NCBI GenBank assembly: GCA_946403075.1
Contig: CAMIYN010000006.1
Coordinates: forward strand, 1-53,975
Length of the DNA: 53,975 nt
Direction of reading: 5' to 3'
Source of the DNA: an uncultured Lachnospiraceae bacterium
GTDB taxonomy: Bacteria; Bacillota; Clostridia; Lachnospirales; Lachnospiraceae
Of this stretch, positions 9,288 to 18,532 are shown piece after piece (the first letter of the stretch is position 1; each line of letters opens with the position of its first letter). A program made the position numbers and the translations under genes. The notes under the pieces are model-generated. The model was not told the origin of the DNA. It was given only the letters and a program-made list of their open reading frames with translations, and did not search any database.

Positions 9288-10805
9288 TTATTCCTTATAA
9301 CTCAATGTTTCTTTATATTCATTGATACAATTTTTTAATTCCTTCTCTAAATCTTCTGATAATGTTTTTGTTTCCCTTATCTCTTTACCTACATTTGGAT
9401 GTTTTGTATCCATAAAACTAAATAGTCCCTCTTCAAATTCCAAAATCTTTCTAACAGGAATATCAAGTAACATTTTTCTTGTAGCAGCATATATTATCAT
9501 TATCTGTTTTTCAACAGGTATTGGTTTATATTGATTTTGTTTAAGCATCTCTTTAATTCTCTCACCTTGTGCAAGTTGCTCTTTTGTATGTTGATCTAGA
9601 TCAGAACCAAATTGTGCAAAAGATGCAAGCTCATTATATTGAGCCAAATCAACTCTTATAGGTCCTGCAATTTTTTTCATCGCTTTTATTTGAGCTGAAC
9701 CACCTACACGGCTAACTGATAATCCTGCATTTATAGCTGGTCTAAATCCAGCATGGAATAACTCTGTCTCCAAATATATTTGTCCGTCTGTTATTGAAAT
9801 AACATTTGTAGGTATATATGCAGACACATCACCTGCTTGAGTTTCTATTATAGGTAGGGCAGTTAAACTTCCACCACCCAAATCATCATTTAATTTTGAT
9901 GCTCTCTCAAGAAGTCTTGAATGCAAATAGAAAACATCTCCTGGGTATGCCTCTCTTCCTGGTGGTCTCTTTAAAAGTAATGAAAGTGTTCTATAAGCTG
10001 CTGCATGCTTACTCAAATCATCATATATTATAAGGACATCTTCGCCATTTTCCATCCACTCTTCACCTATAGCACAACCTGCATAAGGAGCAATATATTG
10101 TAGCGGTGCCAAATCACTTGCAGTAGCAGCAACCACTGTAGTGTAATCCATAGCACCAAAGTCTTCAAGCACTTTAACAATATTTGCAACTGTTGATGCT
10201 TTTTGTCCTATTGCTACATATATACATTTTACATTTTGTCCTTTTTGGTTAATAATAGTATCAATCGCTATAGCAGTTTTTCCTGTCTGTCTATCTCCTA
10301 TTATCAACTCTCTCTGTCCTCTACCTATTGGTATCATCGCATCGATTGCCTTTATACCTGTCTGTAATGGAGTGTCAACTGATTTCCTATCAATAACTCC
10401 ATGTGCAATTCTCTCTATTGGTCTTGACTTATCTGTTTTTATTGGACCTTTTCCATCTATAGCTTGACCGAGTGCATTTACTACTCTTCCAACCATAGCA
10501 TTTCCAACAGGAACTGACATTACTTGTTTTGTTCTCTTTACAGTATCCCCTTCATTTATTTTATTTGTATCTCCAAGTAAAACACAACCTATGTTGTCCT
10601 CTTCAAGGTTTAATATCATTCCATATACTTCATTTGGAAATTCTAATAACTCGCCTTGCATAGCATTTGCAAGTCCGTGAACTCTCACTATTCCATCAGA
10701 AACTTGCATTACTACTCCAACATCATTTACATTTAACTTGTCGCCATATTTATTTATTTGTTCTTTTATAATTGAACTTATTTCTTCTGGTTTCAAATTA
10801 GTCAT
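9288..10805 (-). CDS. atpA: F-type ATP synthase alpha subunit
   Basis: 505 residues, full length. P-loop [15 protein letters not shown] (about 170-184) and the family segment [21 protein letters not shown] are present, with the [27 protein letters not shown] block. It binds non-catalytic nucleotides and alternates with beta in F1. GAGGT precedes the ATG; 2 bases separate it from atpH. Confidence 0.97.
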   Translation of the reverse strand: MTNLKPEEISSIIKEQINKYGDKLNVNDVGVVMQVSDGIVRVHGLANAMQGELLEFPNEVYGMILNLEEDNIGCVLLGDTNKINEGDTVKRTKQVMSVPVGNAMVGRVVNALGQAIDGKGPIKTDKSRPIERIAHGVIDRKSVDTPLQTGIKAIDAMIPIGRGQRELIIGDRQTGKTAIAIDTIINQKGQNVKCIYVAIGQKASTVANIVKVLEDFGAMDYTTVVAATASDLAPLQYIAPYAGCAIGEEWMENGEDVLIIYDDLSKHAAAYRTLSLLLKRPPGREAYPGDVFYLHSRLLERASKLNDDLGGGSLTALPIIETQAGDVSAYIPTNVISITDGQIYLETELFHAGFRPAINAGLSVSRVGGSAQIKAMKKIAGPIRVDLAQYNELASFAQFGSDLDQHTKEQLAQGERIKEMLKQNQYKPIPVEKQIMIIYAATRKMLLDIPVRKILEFEEGLFSFMDTKHPNVGKEIRETKTLSEDLEKELKNCINEYKETLSYKE

Positions 10806-10807
10806 AA

Positions 10808-11410
10808 TTAAACACCTCTTAGGTTTTTACTCAATGTGTCTATTTTTGTCTTCATAGTAGAATCCAAAACCTTATCTCCCACAACAATTTTTAATCCTGA
10901 AATTAATTCTTCATCTACTTTATATTCAAAAATAAACTGCTTATAATTAGTTGTATTGATTAGTTTCTCTTCCAATAATTCTTTTTGCCTATCATTTAAC
11001 TGTGTTGCAGATGTAATATATGCAACACCAATATTTTTATACTCTCTAACTCTTGCCAAAAAATATTCCATTATAGAAACTATCTCTTTCTCTCTACCCT
11101 TATCTATTATTATGTATAAAAAAGATAAAATTTTAGTATTTTTTCCTTTAATCAAAGAATCTAATTTAAAAACAGATAATACCTTTGACAGAGCCCCTTT
11201 CCATACATTTTCAATAAATATATTTTGTAGAGTTTGTTTTTTTTCATCAGTAGATATTATTGGATTTGATACAAAATCTCTCAACTCTTTTGAAGTTTCA
11301 AATATGTACTTTATATCATTTGCTTCTTCATAAGTTTGTTCTATTAAATTATTTTCCAATGCATAATCAAAAAGTGCATCACCATAAACTTTTGATATTA
11401 ATTTTGCCAT
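10808..11410 (-). CDS. atpH: F-type ATP synthase delta subunit
   Basis: 200 residues, a little longer than the usual 180. Begins with the family pattern [13 protein letters not shown] and ends with [29 protein letters not shown], the conserved C-terminal part of the delta/OSCP family. It connects the peripheral stalk to F1. Start overlaps the atpF end by 13 bases. Confidence 0.93.
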   Translation of the reverse strand: MAKLISKVYGDALFDYALENNLIEQTYEEANDIKYIFETSKELRDFVSNPIISTDEKKQTLQNIFIENVWKGALSKVLSVFKLDSLIKGKNTKILSFLYIIIDKGREKEIVSIMEYFLARVREYKNIGVAYITSATQLNDRQKELLEEKLINTTNYKQFIFEYKVDEELISGLKIVVGDKVLDSTMKTKIDTLSKNLRGV

Positions 11411-11922
11411 GTTTTATCACCTATTTGATCTAAAGTTTCTTTAAACATTAAATCAGCATCGTTTTCATTTATGTTTTTCTTTATAAGCTTTGTGGCAACA
11501 AGAGTAGATATATTTACTACTTCCTTCTTTAATTCATCTATTGCTTTTTCTTTTTCAAGTTCTATCTCCTTATGTCCTCTATCCACTATTACCTTAGCCT
11601 CAGCTTTTGCCTTTTCAACTATATCATTACTCAAAATATTAGCATTTTTCTTTGCTTCTTCTAACATATTATTGATTTCTACTTTAACTTCAGCTAATTT
11701 TTTTTCATACTCTTGTTTCATATCTTCTGCCAATTTTAACTTTTCATCAGCATCATCTAATTCTTTTTTGATTTTATTTTTTCTCTTATCAAGAACAGAT
11801 CTAACTGGAGTAAATAAAAAATATGATAAACAAGCAAATAAAATAAGAATATTTAGAGCAGTAATCAGTGAGTCAAAAATCAGCTGCCCATCAAAGCCTA
11901 TTATTCTTGCCAAATCATTCAT
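11398..11922 (-). CDS. atpF: F-type ATP synthase b subunit
   Basis: About 174 residues. One membrane helix (about 15-36) is followed by a long, highly charged, lysine- and glutamate-rich coiled coil (about 45-150), the classic peripheral-stalk architecture. The ATG at 11922 gives the sequence MNDLARIIGFDG; an in-frame TTG five codons upstream is possible but lacks a better ribosome site. Overlaps atpH. Confidence 0.92.
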   Translation of the reverse strand: MNDLARIIGFDGQLIFDSLITALNILILFACLSYFLFTPVRSVLDKRKNKIKKELDDADEKLKLAEDMKQEYEKKLAEVKVEINNMLEEAKKNANILSNDIVEKAKAEAKVIVDRGHKEIELEKEKAIDELKKEVVNISTLVATKLIKKNINENDADLMFKETLDQIGDKTWQN

Positions 11923-11939
11923 TACAAAAACCCCCAATA

Positions 11940-12215
<276 letters not shown>

Positions 12216-12232
12216 TTATTATATAAAATTAT

Positions 12233-12285
12233 GGTAACCTCTAATAATATACACTTTTTAAAAATGTTAAATAATGAAGGTTTCC
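12233..12285 (-). promoter_or_regulatory. Imperfect hairpin between atpB and atpE
   Basis: The bases right after the atpB stop (GGAAACCT on the minus strand) can pair with AGGTTACC about 37 bases later, 7 of 8 pairs. It precedes the strong atpE ribosome site. It could protect or separate the c-subunit message to raise its yield. This is inference from base pairing only. Confidence 0.3.
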
Positions 12286-12996
12286 TTATAACTTTTGGCT
12301 TACATAAACCATTGTTAACATACTAAATACATAGGCCTGGATACAACCACTAAATAAATCACAATATGCATGTAAAAATGTAGGTAGTCCTAACCTAAAA
12401 AGTAATGGAATCATTCCATACCAAAGTCCCATTATTATAACACCAGAAAGTAAATTTGCAAATAGACGTAAACTAAGTGTTATAGGTGTCGTGACCTCTC
12501 CTATTATATTAATAGGAAACAGTAATGGTGTTGGCTTAAATAAATCAAGTAAATTATTTATTCCATTGTTTTTAAAACCTTGAAATTGTATTATTATAAA
12601 AGTAAATACCCCGAGAGGTAGTGTCACTCCATAATCAGCAGTTGGGGCTCTAAGCCCAATTAATCCAGATAGATTTGCAAGTAATATAAAAACAAAAATA
12701 GTCCCTATATAATTTCTAAATCTTATCGCATTGTCACCCAAAGTTCCCTGTACCATATTATCAATTAATTCAACAACCATTTCGATAAAATTTTGAAATC
12801 CTACTGGCACTAATTTTGCCTTTTTTATATACACACTGCAAATAATAGCAAAAACTATAAGAATTAAGCATATTAGACACATTGACAATATAGAATCAGT
12901 AATCCATACATCTTGTCCCAAAAACTTAAAAGGCATTTTCAAAACACCCTTTATCATAAATTTTTCAGCAATATTTGCATCTAAAAACAATCCCAT
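12286..12996 (-). CDS. atpB: F-type ATP synthase a subunit
   Basis: About 236 residues with five to six membrane helices. The conserved arginine helix LRLFANLLSGVIIMG, essential for ion passage between subunit a and the c ring, is present, as is the FIEMVVELIDNMVQG segment. The ATG at 12996 is preceded by AGAGGT; an upstream TTG five codons earlier overlaps the previous gene and is less likely. Confidence 0.95.
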   Translation of the reverse strand: MGLFLDANIAEKFMIKGVLKMPFKFLGQDVWITDSILSMCLICLILIVFAIICSVYIKKAKLVPVGFQNFIEMVVELIDNMVQGTLGDNAIRFRNYIGTIFVFILLANLSGLIGLRAPTADYGVTLPLGVFTFIIIQFQGFKNNGINNLLDLFKPTPLLFPINIIGEVTTPITLSLRLFANLLSGVIIMGLWYGMIPLLFRLGLPTFLHAYCDLFSGCIQAYVFSMLTMVYVSQKL

Positions 12997-13004
12997 AATT
13001 ACCT

Positions 13005-13412
13005 CTAACAAAAAATTCTATTTTTTATAATCGGTGTCAAATAAGCACCTATTTTAATTCCAAAAACTGAAACTACTGTCATTAATCCTACATATGGTTT
13101 TATGAAAGATAGAATTAATGAAAAAACTACAAAAATCAAATATCTAAATATACTTCTCTTTCTCAAAAAACTAATTGCCTGATTTTCATTTTTAAAATAT
13201 ATAAATTCATTTAAAGTTTTTGACATATGTATAATCATCAAAGAGCCAATTATTAATCCTACTATTAATCCAAAAAATATATTTAAAAATAAATTTATAT
13301 CTAATCTATGAAGTAAAAATAAAATAAAAAAGAATATCATCAAAGCAATATTAAAAATTACATTCACTATAGTTATGCATATTATATTTTTTTTAAAATC
13401 ATTATTTTCCAT
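13005..13412 (-). CDS. atpI: ATP synthase accessory membrane protein, AtpI-like (subunit I)
   Basis: About 135 residues with four hydrophobic helices and little else, lying 8 bases before atpB in the normal position of the I subunit. AtpI-type proteins help c-ring assembly and may handle cations. Sequence conservation in the family is low, so the call rests on topology and position. Its ATG (13412) lies inside the end of the preceding AtpZ-like gene. Confidence 0.7.
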   Translation of the reverse strand: MENNDFKKNIICITIVNVIFNIALMIFFFILFLLHRLDINLFLNIFFGLIVGLIIGSLMIIHMSKTLNEFIYFKNENQAISFLRKRSIFRYLIFVVFSLILSFIKPYVGLMTVVSVFGIKIGAYLTPIIKNRIFC

Positions 13413-13659
13413 TTCTTTCAAACTTATCTAACATCTCACTATCTGTATTTGAAGAATCATAAATAAACTTTTTTATCAACATATATGAATTTCTAAAACC
13501 CACAATGATGCCAAACACCAATCCATATACTATAACATCAAATCCAGTTTTATCCCTTATAGCGATAGTTACAAATAACACAAAAAAAATAGGAACTAAC
13601 ATTGATATGCCAACTTGAGTTATCAAAACTAAAGTTTTATAAACTATAGATTTATACAT
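13402..13659 (-). CDS. AtpZ/AtpI-family small membrane protein
   Basis: 85 residues with two helices and the family feature TGFDVIVYGLVFGIIVGFRNSYMLIKK near the C-terminus, similar to AtpZ proteins (GLLLG..AGFRN..R). Such proteins precede atpI in many operons and are thought to work with it in assembly or Mg2+ handling. First gene of the atp operon; no Shine-Dalgarno is visible, and the promoter lies right before its ATG. Confidence 0.75.
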   Translation of the reverse strand: MYKSIVYKTLVLITQVGISMLVPIFFVLFVTIAIRDKTGFDVIVYGLVFGIIVGFRNSYMLIKKFIYDSSNTDSEMLDKFERNGK

Positions 13660-13666
13660 ATGAAAT

Positions 13667-13694
13667 ATTATAACATAATGTTTTTTTTTGTAAA
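13667..13694 (-). promoter_or_regulatory. Promoter of the atp operon, probably leaderless
   Basis: TATAAT (13667-13672) and TTTACA (13689-13694) on the minus strand, 16 bases apart. Only seven bases separate the -10 box from the ATG at 13659, so the first codon would be at the RNA 5' end. Confidence 0.6.
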
Positions 13695-13775
13695 GACAAA
13701 TTTTTAATTTATTTGTAACAAATTTTTATAAAAAATTTATACTTAATATAACAAAATCCCCAATTTATCAATAAA

Positions 13776-16556
13776 TTAAGCCGTATTTTTAACTAATTTA
13801 TTGATTATTTTTTCTTTTTCACAACTTCCATTTGTTTTAAATCTCAAATAGTCTAACCCCATTTTATTCAGTATTCCATTTTTTAATTCATCTCTCTCAC
13901 TCTGTTTAGTCCCAAGTTTATGATAATCATAGCCATCAACTTCAATTGCCAGTATTGGTTTCTTATCATATTTATTAAATATTAAAAAATCTAAATGTGT
14001 ATTTTTATTTTTAATATAACTAATCTCTTTACTATCAAAAATATCATTCGTTAAAATTAAATTTCTAAGAGGATAATGAATAACTACATCCAAGTTGCAA
14101 ATATTATATTCTTCAAAAATATTTTTAATCAATGTATACATTATATTTTCAGAATCATAATCTGATATCTTCTCGTATCTTGACAAATAAATTATCCTAT
14201 CATTTGTATATTGTTTATATAGCAAATCAAAAACAGAACTTATTTTGCTATTAACAATTTTAAAATTGTTATAATTAATATAAGATACCAAATCAGATAT
14301 GTTAGAATCAATTCTTTGTTCATTTCCAGAAACAATTATTACAAACTTCTTTTTGGCACGGGATATTGCCACATTTAATAAATTTGCATTATCTACAAAA
14401 TTTCCTATAATATCATCAACAGTAGACAGTATTATAACATCCTTTTCCCTCCCTTGAAATTTATGAACTGTATCGACTTCTATTTTCCTATTTTGTAATC
14501 TATTTTTTATTGCTAATACTTGATTATTATATGGAGCAATAATGCCTATATCTTCATCTCTAAACTTTTCTAATTTTGGTAATATTTCTTTTAATATAAT
14601 ATCTATTTGTCTTTCACTATAATGATCTCGATCAAAATTCCCTTTTGCAGTAATATGTGCCTCCATAGAGTTTTCATTATTATCATCACTTGTCATTACT
14701 ACTAGTTCATTATTATAAAACTTCAAATTACAAAACTCTATTATTTTAGGATGACATCTATAATGTTCTTTTAATAATGTGATAGGAGGTTTTAAACTAT
14801 CGGATATAGATTTCATAAAGCTATTTTCAATAAAATATTCTTTTGTAATATCATATTTTTTTATCAATTTATCACATTCAAGTTTATCATCATTTGTTAC
14901 AATATTAGGTAATTGTTTCAAATCTCCTACAACTACTACATTATTTGCAACATTCATTGCCAAAGCACCAGTGCAAATATCAACTTGCGATGCTTCATCC
15001 ATTATTAAATAATCATATTTACAATTTAGCCCCAATGAATTTGCAGCCGAAAAAGTTGTGCTGAGCACAATGGGATATTCATCTAAAAACTGTTTTGAGT
15101 TTCTTTTCAAACTTTCAAGTGAAAAAATTTCTCTTTCTCTATTTGAATATTTATTATTAATATGATTGAATAAATACTTATTTGAATTTAAAATATATGT
15201 ATTAATTAATTCATCAATATTTTTATTTTTTAAATATAATTCATTATCAAGGATAGATTTTTCTAATTCATTTAGTTTTACTATATAATACTTATATTCT
15301 AATGCCAACATTAAATCTATATCACTTATTTTAAAAAAATCTTTAATCTTAATATAATTAAAAAATCTGATTATTAATCTGTCCAAAAATGTAGTTTTCT
15401 CTTTTTTAGTAATTTTAAATTTTAGTTTTTCCCACACACTATAAACTTTTTTACTTTTATTACATTTTACAATTTCTCTCAATTCATTATTATTTTCTAT
15501 TGTATTAAACTTTTCATCAAAATATTTTTTCTCTATCTCAATTTGGCTGAGTTCCATTTTTGCGATAGACAACTTTTCTATCTTATCATAGACTTTTTTA
15601 ATTATATTGTTTTTTTCCAAAATGCTATTTTTAATATTTTTAATTTCATCGTTTGTCAAATTAAATTCTTTAAAATCAGGACATTTTTCATCCTGCTTAG
15701 CAATAAATTTTTCTTTATTCTCTATACTACCTAAATAAGCAACTAAAAAATCCAAATTATATTTTTCTAATTTTTCATAAACATTAGCAATGGCAGAATT
15801 ATTATTAGATACAACTATTGCTGTCTTATTATTCAAAAGTATATTTGATAAAATATTTAATATAGTTTGAGTTTTTCCAGTTCCAGGTGGTCCTTCTATT
15901 AGACTTATTTTATTATTTAAAGCATTATTTACTGCAATATATTGGCTTTTATTACAACCAAATGGAAATATTACTATATCAGTTAAATTATCATTTTTGT
16001 TTTTTTCTTTTGAAAAATTATTTCTATCCAAATAAAAACCAAATGGAGAATTTTCATCAACATAATTTATTTTTGAATACCAATTATGTATTACTTCTCC
16101 CAAATTAGATGTTATAGTTTCACCATTAAAATCAGTTAGAGATAGCTTATTCAACTTACTTAATTCTTTTAGATACTCAAAAATATTTTTACCAATACCT
16201 TCTTTTAGTATATTCTTTTTTATAATTAAATCTGTTTTTTTATAATATTTATACTTATTATCATCATATTCCACATATACATTGTTATCAACAAATGAAT
16301 CTGAAAAAATCGCAATATATTTAATGTTATAAATTTCTTTGCCATTTTTGTCAAAAATTATATTCTTATTTAAATCAATCACATCTGGATTTTGATAGTA
16401 TTTTACATTTTCAATTTTATATCTATATTGATTTATGTCCCCATTAAAACTCTTATATCCAATTATATATAATTTATTGGAGATTAACTTACAAAACACA
16501 GCATTATCTGTTTTGTCTTCACCCTTTACTATTAATAAATTCTCTCTTCTATCCAT
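13776..16556 (-). CDS. SF1 helicase (Upf1/Dna2-like) fused to a PD-(D/E)XK nuclease domain
   Basis: 926 residues. Helicase motifs in order: Walker A EGPPGTGKTQTI (about 221-232), Walker B MDEASQVD, GDLKQLPN, KEHYRCHPKI, VDTVHKFQGREKDVIILSTV and LNVAISRAKKKF. A charged insert with coiled-coil character (about 300-470) separates the two halves. The C-terminal ~110 residues are a restriction-endonuclease-like fold of the Vsr/DUF2726 type: D856 in HLDFLIF and E872, D874 in LAIEVDG, so catalytic acids are retained. The gene stands alone, with no Shine-Dalgarno. Helicase-nuclease proteins of this layout are frequent in mobile and defence regions; a role in DNA processing against invaders is inference. 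Confidence 0.85.
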   Translation of the reverse strand: MDRRENLLIVKGEDKTDNAVFCKLISNKLYIIGYKSFNGDINQYRYKIENVKYYQNPDVIDLNKNIIFDKNGKEIYNIKYIAIFSDSFVDNNVYVEYDDNKYKYYKKTDLIIKKNILKEGIGKNIFEYLKELSKLNKLSLTDFNGETITSNLGEVIHNWYSKINYVDENSPFGFYLDRNNFSKEKNKNDNLTDIVIFPFGCNKSQYIAVNNALNNKISLIEGPPGTGKTQTILNILSNILLNNKTAIVVSNNNSAIANVYEKLEKYNLDFLVAYLGSIENKEKFIAKQDEKCPDFKEFNLTNDEIKNIKNSILEKNNIIKKVYDKIEKLSIAKMELSQIEIEKKYFDEKFNTIENNNELREIVKCNKSKKVYSVWEKLKFKITKKEKTTFLDRLIIRFFNYIKIKDFFKISDIDLMLALEYKYYIVKLNELEKSILDNELYLKNKNIDELINTYILNSNKYLFNHINNKYSNREREIFSLESLKRNSKQFLDEYPIVLSTTFSAANSLGLNCKYDYLIMDEASQVDICTGALAMNVANNVVVVGDLKQLPNIVTNDDKLECDKLIKKYDITKEYFIENSFMKSISDSLKPPITLLKEHYRCHPKIIEFCNLKFYNNELVVMTSDDNNENSMEAHITAKGNFDRDHYSERQIDIILKEILPKLEKFRDEDIGIIAPYNNQVLAIKNRLQNRKIEVDTVHKFQGREKDVIILSTVDDIIGNFVDNANLLNVAISRAKKKFVIIVSGNEQRIDSNISDLVSYINYNNFKIVNSKISSVFDLLYKQYTNDRIIYLSRYEKISDYDSENIMYTLIKNIFEEYNICNLDVVIHYPLRNLILTNDIFDSKEISYIKNKNTHLDFLIFNKYDKKPILAIEVDGYDYHKLGTKQSERDELKNGILNKMGLDYLRFKTNGSCEKEKIINKLVKNTA

Positions 16557-16601
16557 ATTTTTTATTAAATCTACATAAATAGAATAAATCTATTTATAAC
16601 T

Positions 16602-17585
16602 TTACATTTTTATATCAAAATGTATTTCTTTTTCTTTAAGTTTATTTATTAATTCAATTTTTTCATTAAAATTTTTATATTTACTTTTTCTAAATATATT
16701 CATAAAAGAATAAATAAAAATGAGTAACATACTAACTATCGGTATAAGTATTGCAAAAACTTTAATCATTAGAGGTAGCATTTCACTGATAGCAGATTTT
16801 AATTGATAATTTTCTGAATACCAATATCTTATACTATTTATCCTATAATATAGAACTTCATAAACATCAACTTTATATGTTTTATATGTTGATTCTTTTT
16901 TAGCACTTTCTATTTGATTTTTAATTCTCTCACTTTCTTTTGCGAGATTTGCATCACTTTTTGCTATGAAATCTTTATCCTTACTCTCTTTAAGTGCTTT
17001 TCTTGATGCTTCAATTTCTTTAAGTCTCTGTTCATAATTATTTAGTTCATTTTCTATTGAAACAATATTAGAGTTTGTCTCTATTATGATGCCAAATTTT
17101 TTAAATACATCTTCTATTTCATTAAGTTTAGTTTCAGCATTATCTATGGTAAACTCAAGTTTTTGATATTTAGGATAAAAAGTTTTATTAAAATATTTTT
17201 GCGAATTAGAAGATTGTCTGTTGACTTTTATTACACCATTCTTTTCTTTGACTATCTCCAATAATTCTTCCAATAATTTGTCAAAGCTTGTAGTATTGAC
17301 TGTATAATACCTATTTTCTCTATACCTTTCTATGTTTTCAGCTGCATTATCAAAATCATCTTCTTCATATACTGCTTCTTCTGACATCATATTAGACACA
17401 CTCAAATTAGCCTGTGGACTCATACCCCTTGATTTATAATTAATACTATTCCCAGAATACATAGGAGTTGCTACATTAGTCCCATAATAAGTTATTTCAA
17501 TTTTTGTAGTTCTAAACAAAAACCAAAATACTATTATGATAAATAAAGCAAGTGAAACATTTTTTAAACTTAAATATTTTTTCAT
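16602..17585 (-). CDS. DUF4349 membrane protein
   Basis: 327 residues: an N-terminal membrane anchor (about 10-27), an extracytoplasmic region with the DUF4349 core (about 92-240) that includes a coiled coil (ENELNNYEQRLKEIEASRK), and a second membrane helix (about 265-290) before a basic cytoplasmic tail. Family function is unknown; members are surface-anchored in many Bacillota and others. GGGAGG precedes the ATG. A single-gene unit. Confidence 0.75.
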   Translation of the reverse strand: MKKYLSLKNVSLALFIIIVFWFLFRTTKIEITYYGTNVATPMYSGNSINYKSRGMSPQANLSVSNMMSEEAVYEEDDFDNAAENIERYRENRYYTVNTTSFDKLLEELLEIVKEKNGVIKVNRQSSNSQKYFNKTFYPKYQKLEFTIDNAETKLNEIEDVFKKFGIIIETNSNIVSIENELNNYEQRLKEIEASRKALKESKDKDFIAKSDANLAKESERIKNQIESAKKESTYKTYKVDVYEVLYYRINSIRYWYSENYQLKSAISEMLPLMIKVFAILIPIVSMLLIFIYSFMNIFRKSKYKNFNEKIELINKLKEKEIHFDIKM

Positions 17586-17778
17586 ATTTTTATTCCTCCC
17601 AAAAAAACTAATTCAAAACTATCTATATAAGTAAGTCTCTAAAAGTCTAACAATTTATCTAAAGTGTCCTATAAAATATTCATTAATCTGTGATTTTAAA
17701 AAGTCCATTATTAGTAGTTGCCTTAAAAATAAAACTTTGAAAAACTTATATTATTAGAGATTGTAATAAAAAACCAAC

Positions 17779-18531
17779 TTAATATCTTCTCTTCCATCCA
17801 GTCTTTTTAATTGATTTAATATGGAGTTTACTTATGTCCCTGTTTAAATGCTTTGAAAGTGCACCCATTATAATAGCGACTAACTCCGTATTATTGTTTT
17901 CATCTTTTTTATCTATAGTATTCTCAATAAAACTATCATTACTCTCTTTTTTAATTTTATTTTTGTTATATTTTTTATATACATTAAATATAATAATTAA
18001 AGCACAAATTATAATTAAAAAAACAAAAACACTTCTTTTAAAATATTTAATCCCTAAATACTGATTACGGCTTTTCCCTTTTGTAATATAATAATCAATA
18101 ATTTTTTTTGATAATTCATCAAAGAGAAAATTGATAGTTAAATTGCCATTTTGGAAATTTAAAATGCTTCTAATTTCTTTTTGATCTTCAAAATTTTCAA
18201 ATAAAACTATTTCATCATAACCTACATAATCTCCAAGATTTTTTTTATAACTCAAAATATCATTAAAGAAAGTATTTCCCATATCGTTAATAAAATAACC
18301 ATTAGTTAAATTATTATTTTCAAAATTAAATAAATTTATAAACAATAGCCTAGTTATATCAACTCTAAAATCAGTATCAATTTTGTTATCAATATTATTT
18401 ATTTCTAAATCATATTCACTTTCTTTGATATCATTTATATCATTAAAACCATTAGAAAAATTAATATTTATTTTAAAAATAAAAATAAAACAAATCAATA
18501 AAATTAAAATTTTAAAGTGCTTTTTTATCAT
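17779..18531 (-). CDS. OadG-like protein (sodium-pump decarboxylase gamma subunit) with an extracytoplasmic domain
   Basis: About 250 residues. N-terminal signal or anchor (about 6-24), an extracytoplasmic domain (about 25-160), one membrane helix (about 165-188), a charged linker, and a C-terminal ELVAIIMGALSKHLNRDISK then IKSIKKTGWKRR. That last element is the hallmark tail of OadG-type gamma subunits of Na+-pumping decarboxylases, which hold the complex at the membrane. Adjacent to a carboxyltransferase gene, which supports this. The ATG at 18531 lies 1 base past the neighbour's stop; an in-frame ATG at 18546 overlaps it. Confidence 0.6.
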   Translation of the reverse strand: MIKKHFKILILLICFIFIFKININFSNGFNDINDIKESEYDLEINNIDNKIDTDFRVDITRLLFINLFNFENNNLTNGYFINDMGNTFFNDILSYKKNLGDYVGYDEIVLFENFEDQKEIRSILNFQNGNLTINFLFDELSKKIIDYYITKGKSRNQYLGIKYFKRSVFVFLIIICALIIIFNVYKKYNKNKIKKESNDSFIENTIDKKDENNNTELVAIIMGALSKHLNRDISKLHIKSIKKTGWKRRY

Positions 18532-18532
18532 A

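Noticed and set aside
13696..13775. AT-only inverted repeats between the helicase gene and the atp promoter
   Set aside because: They could be weak terminators but consist only of A and T with low stability; not separable from background.
17647..17663. A 17-base identical stretch (CTAACAATTTATCTAAA) here and at 34531-34547 beside kwaB
   Set aside because: In DNA this AT-rich a few exact 17-base matches are expected by chance within 54 kb, and neither flank extends the similarity.
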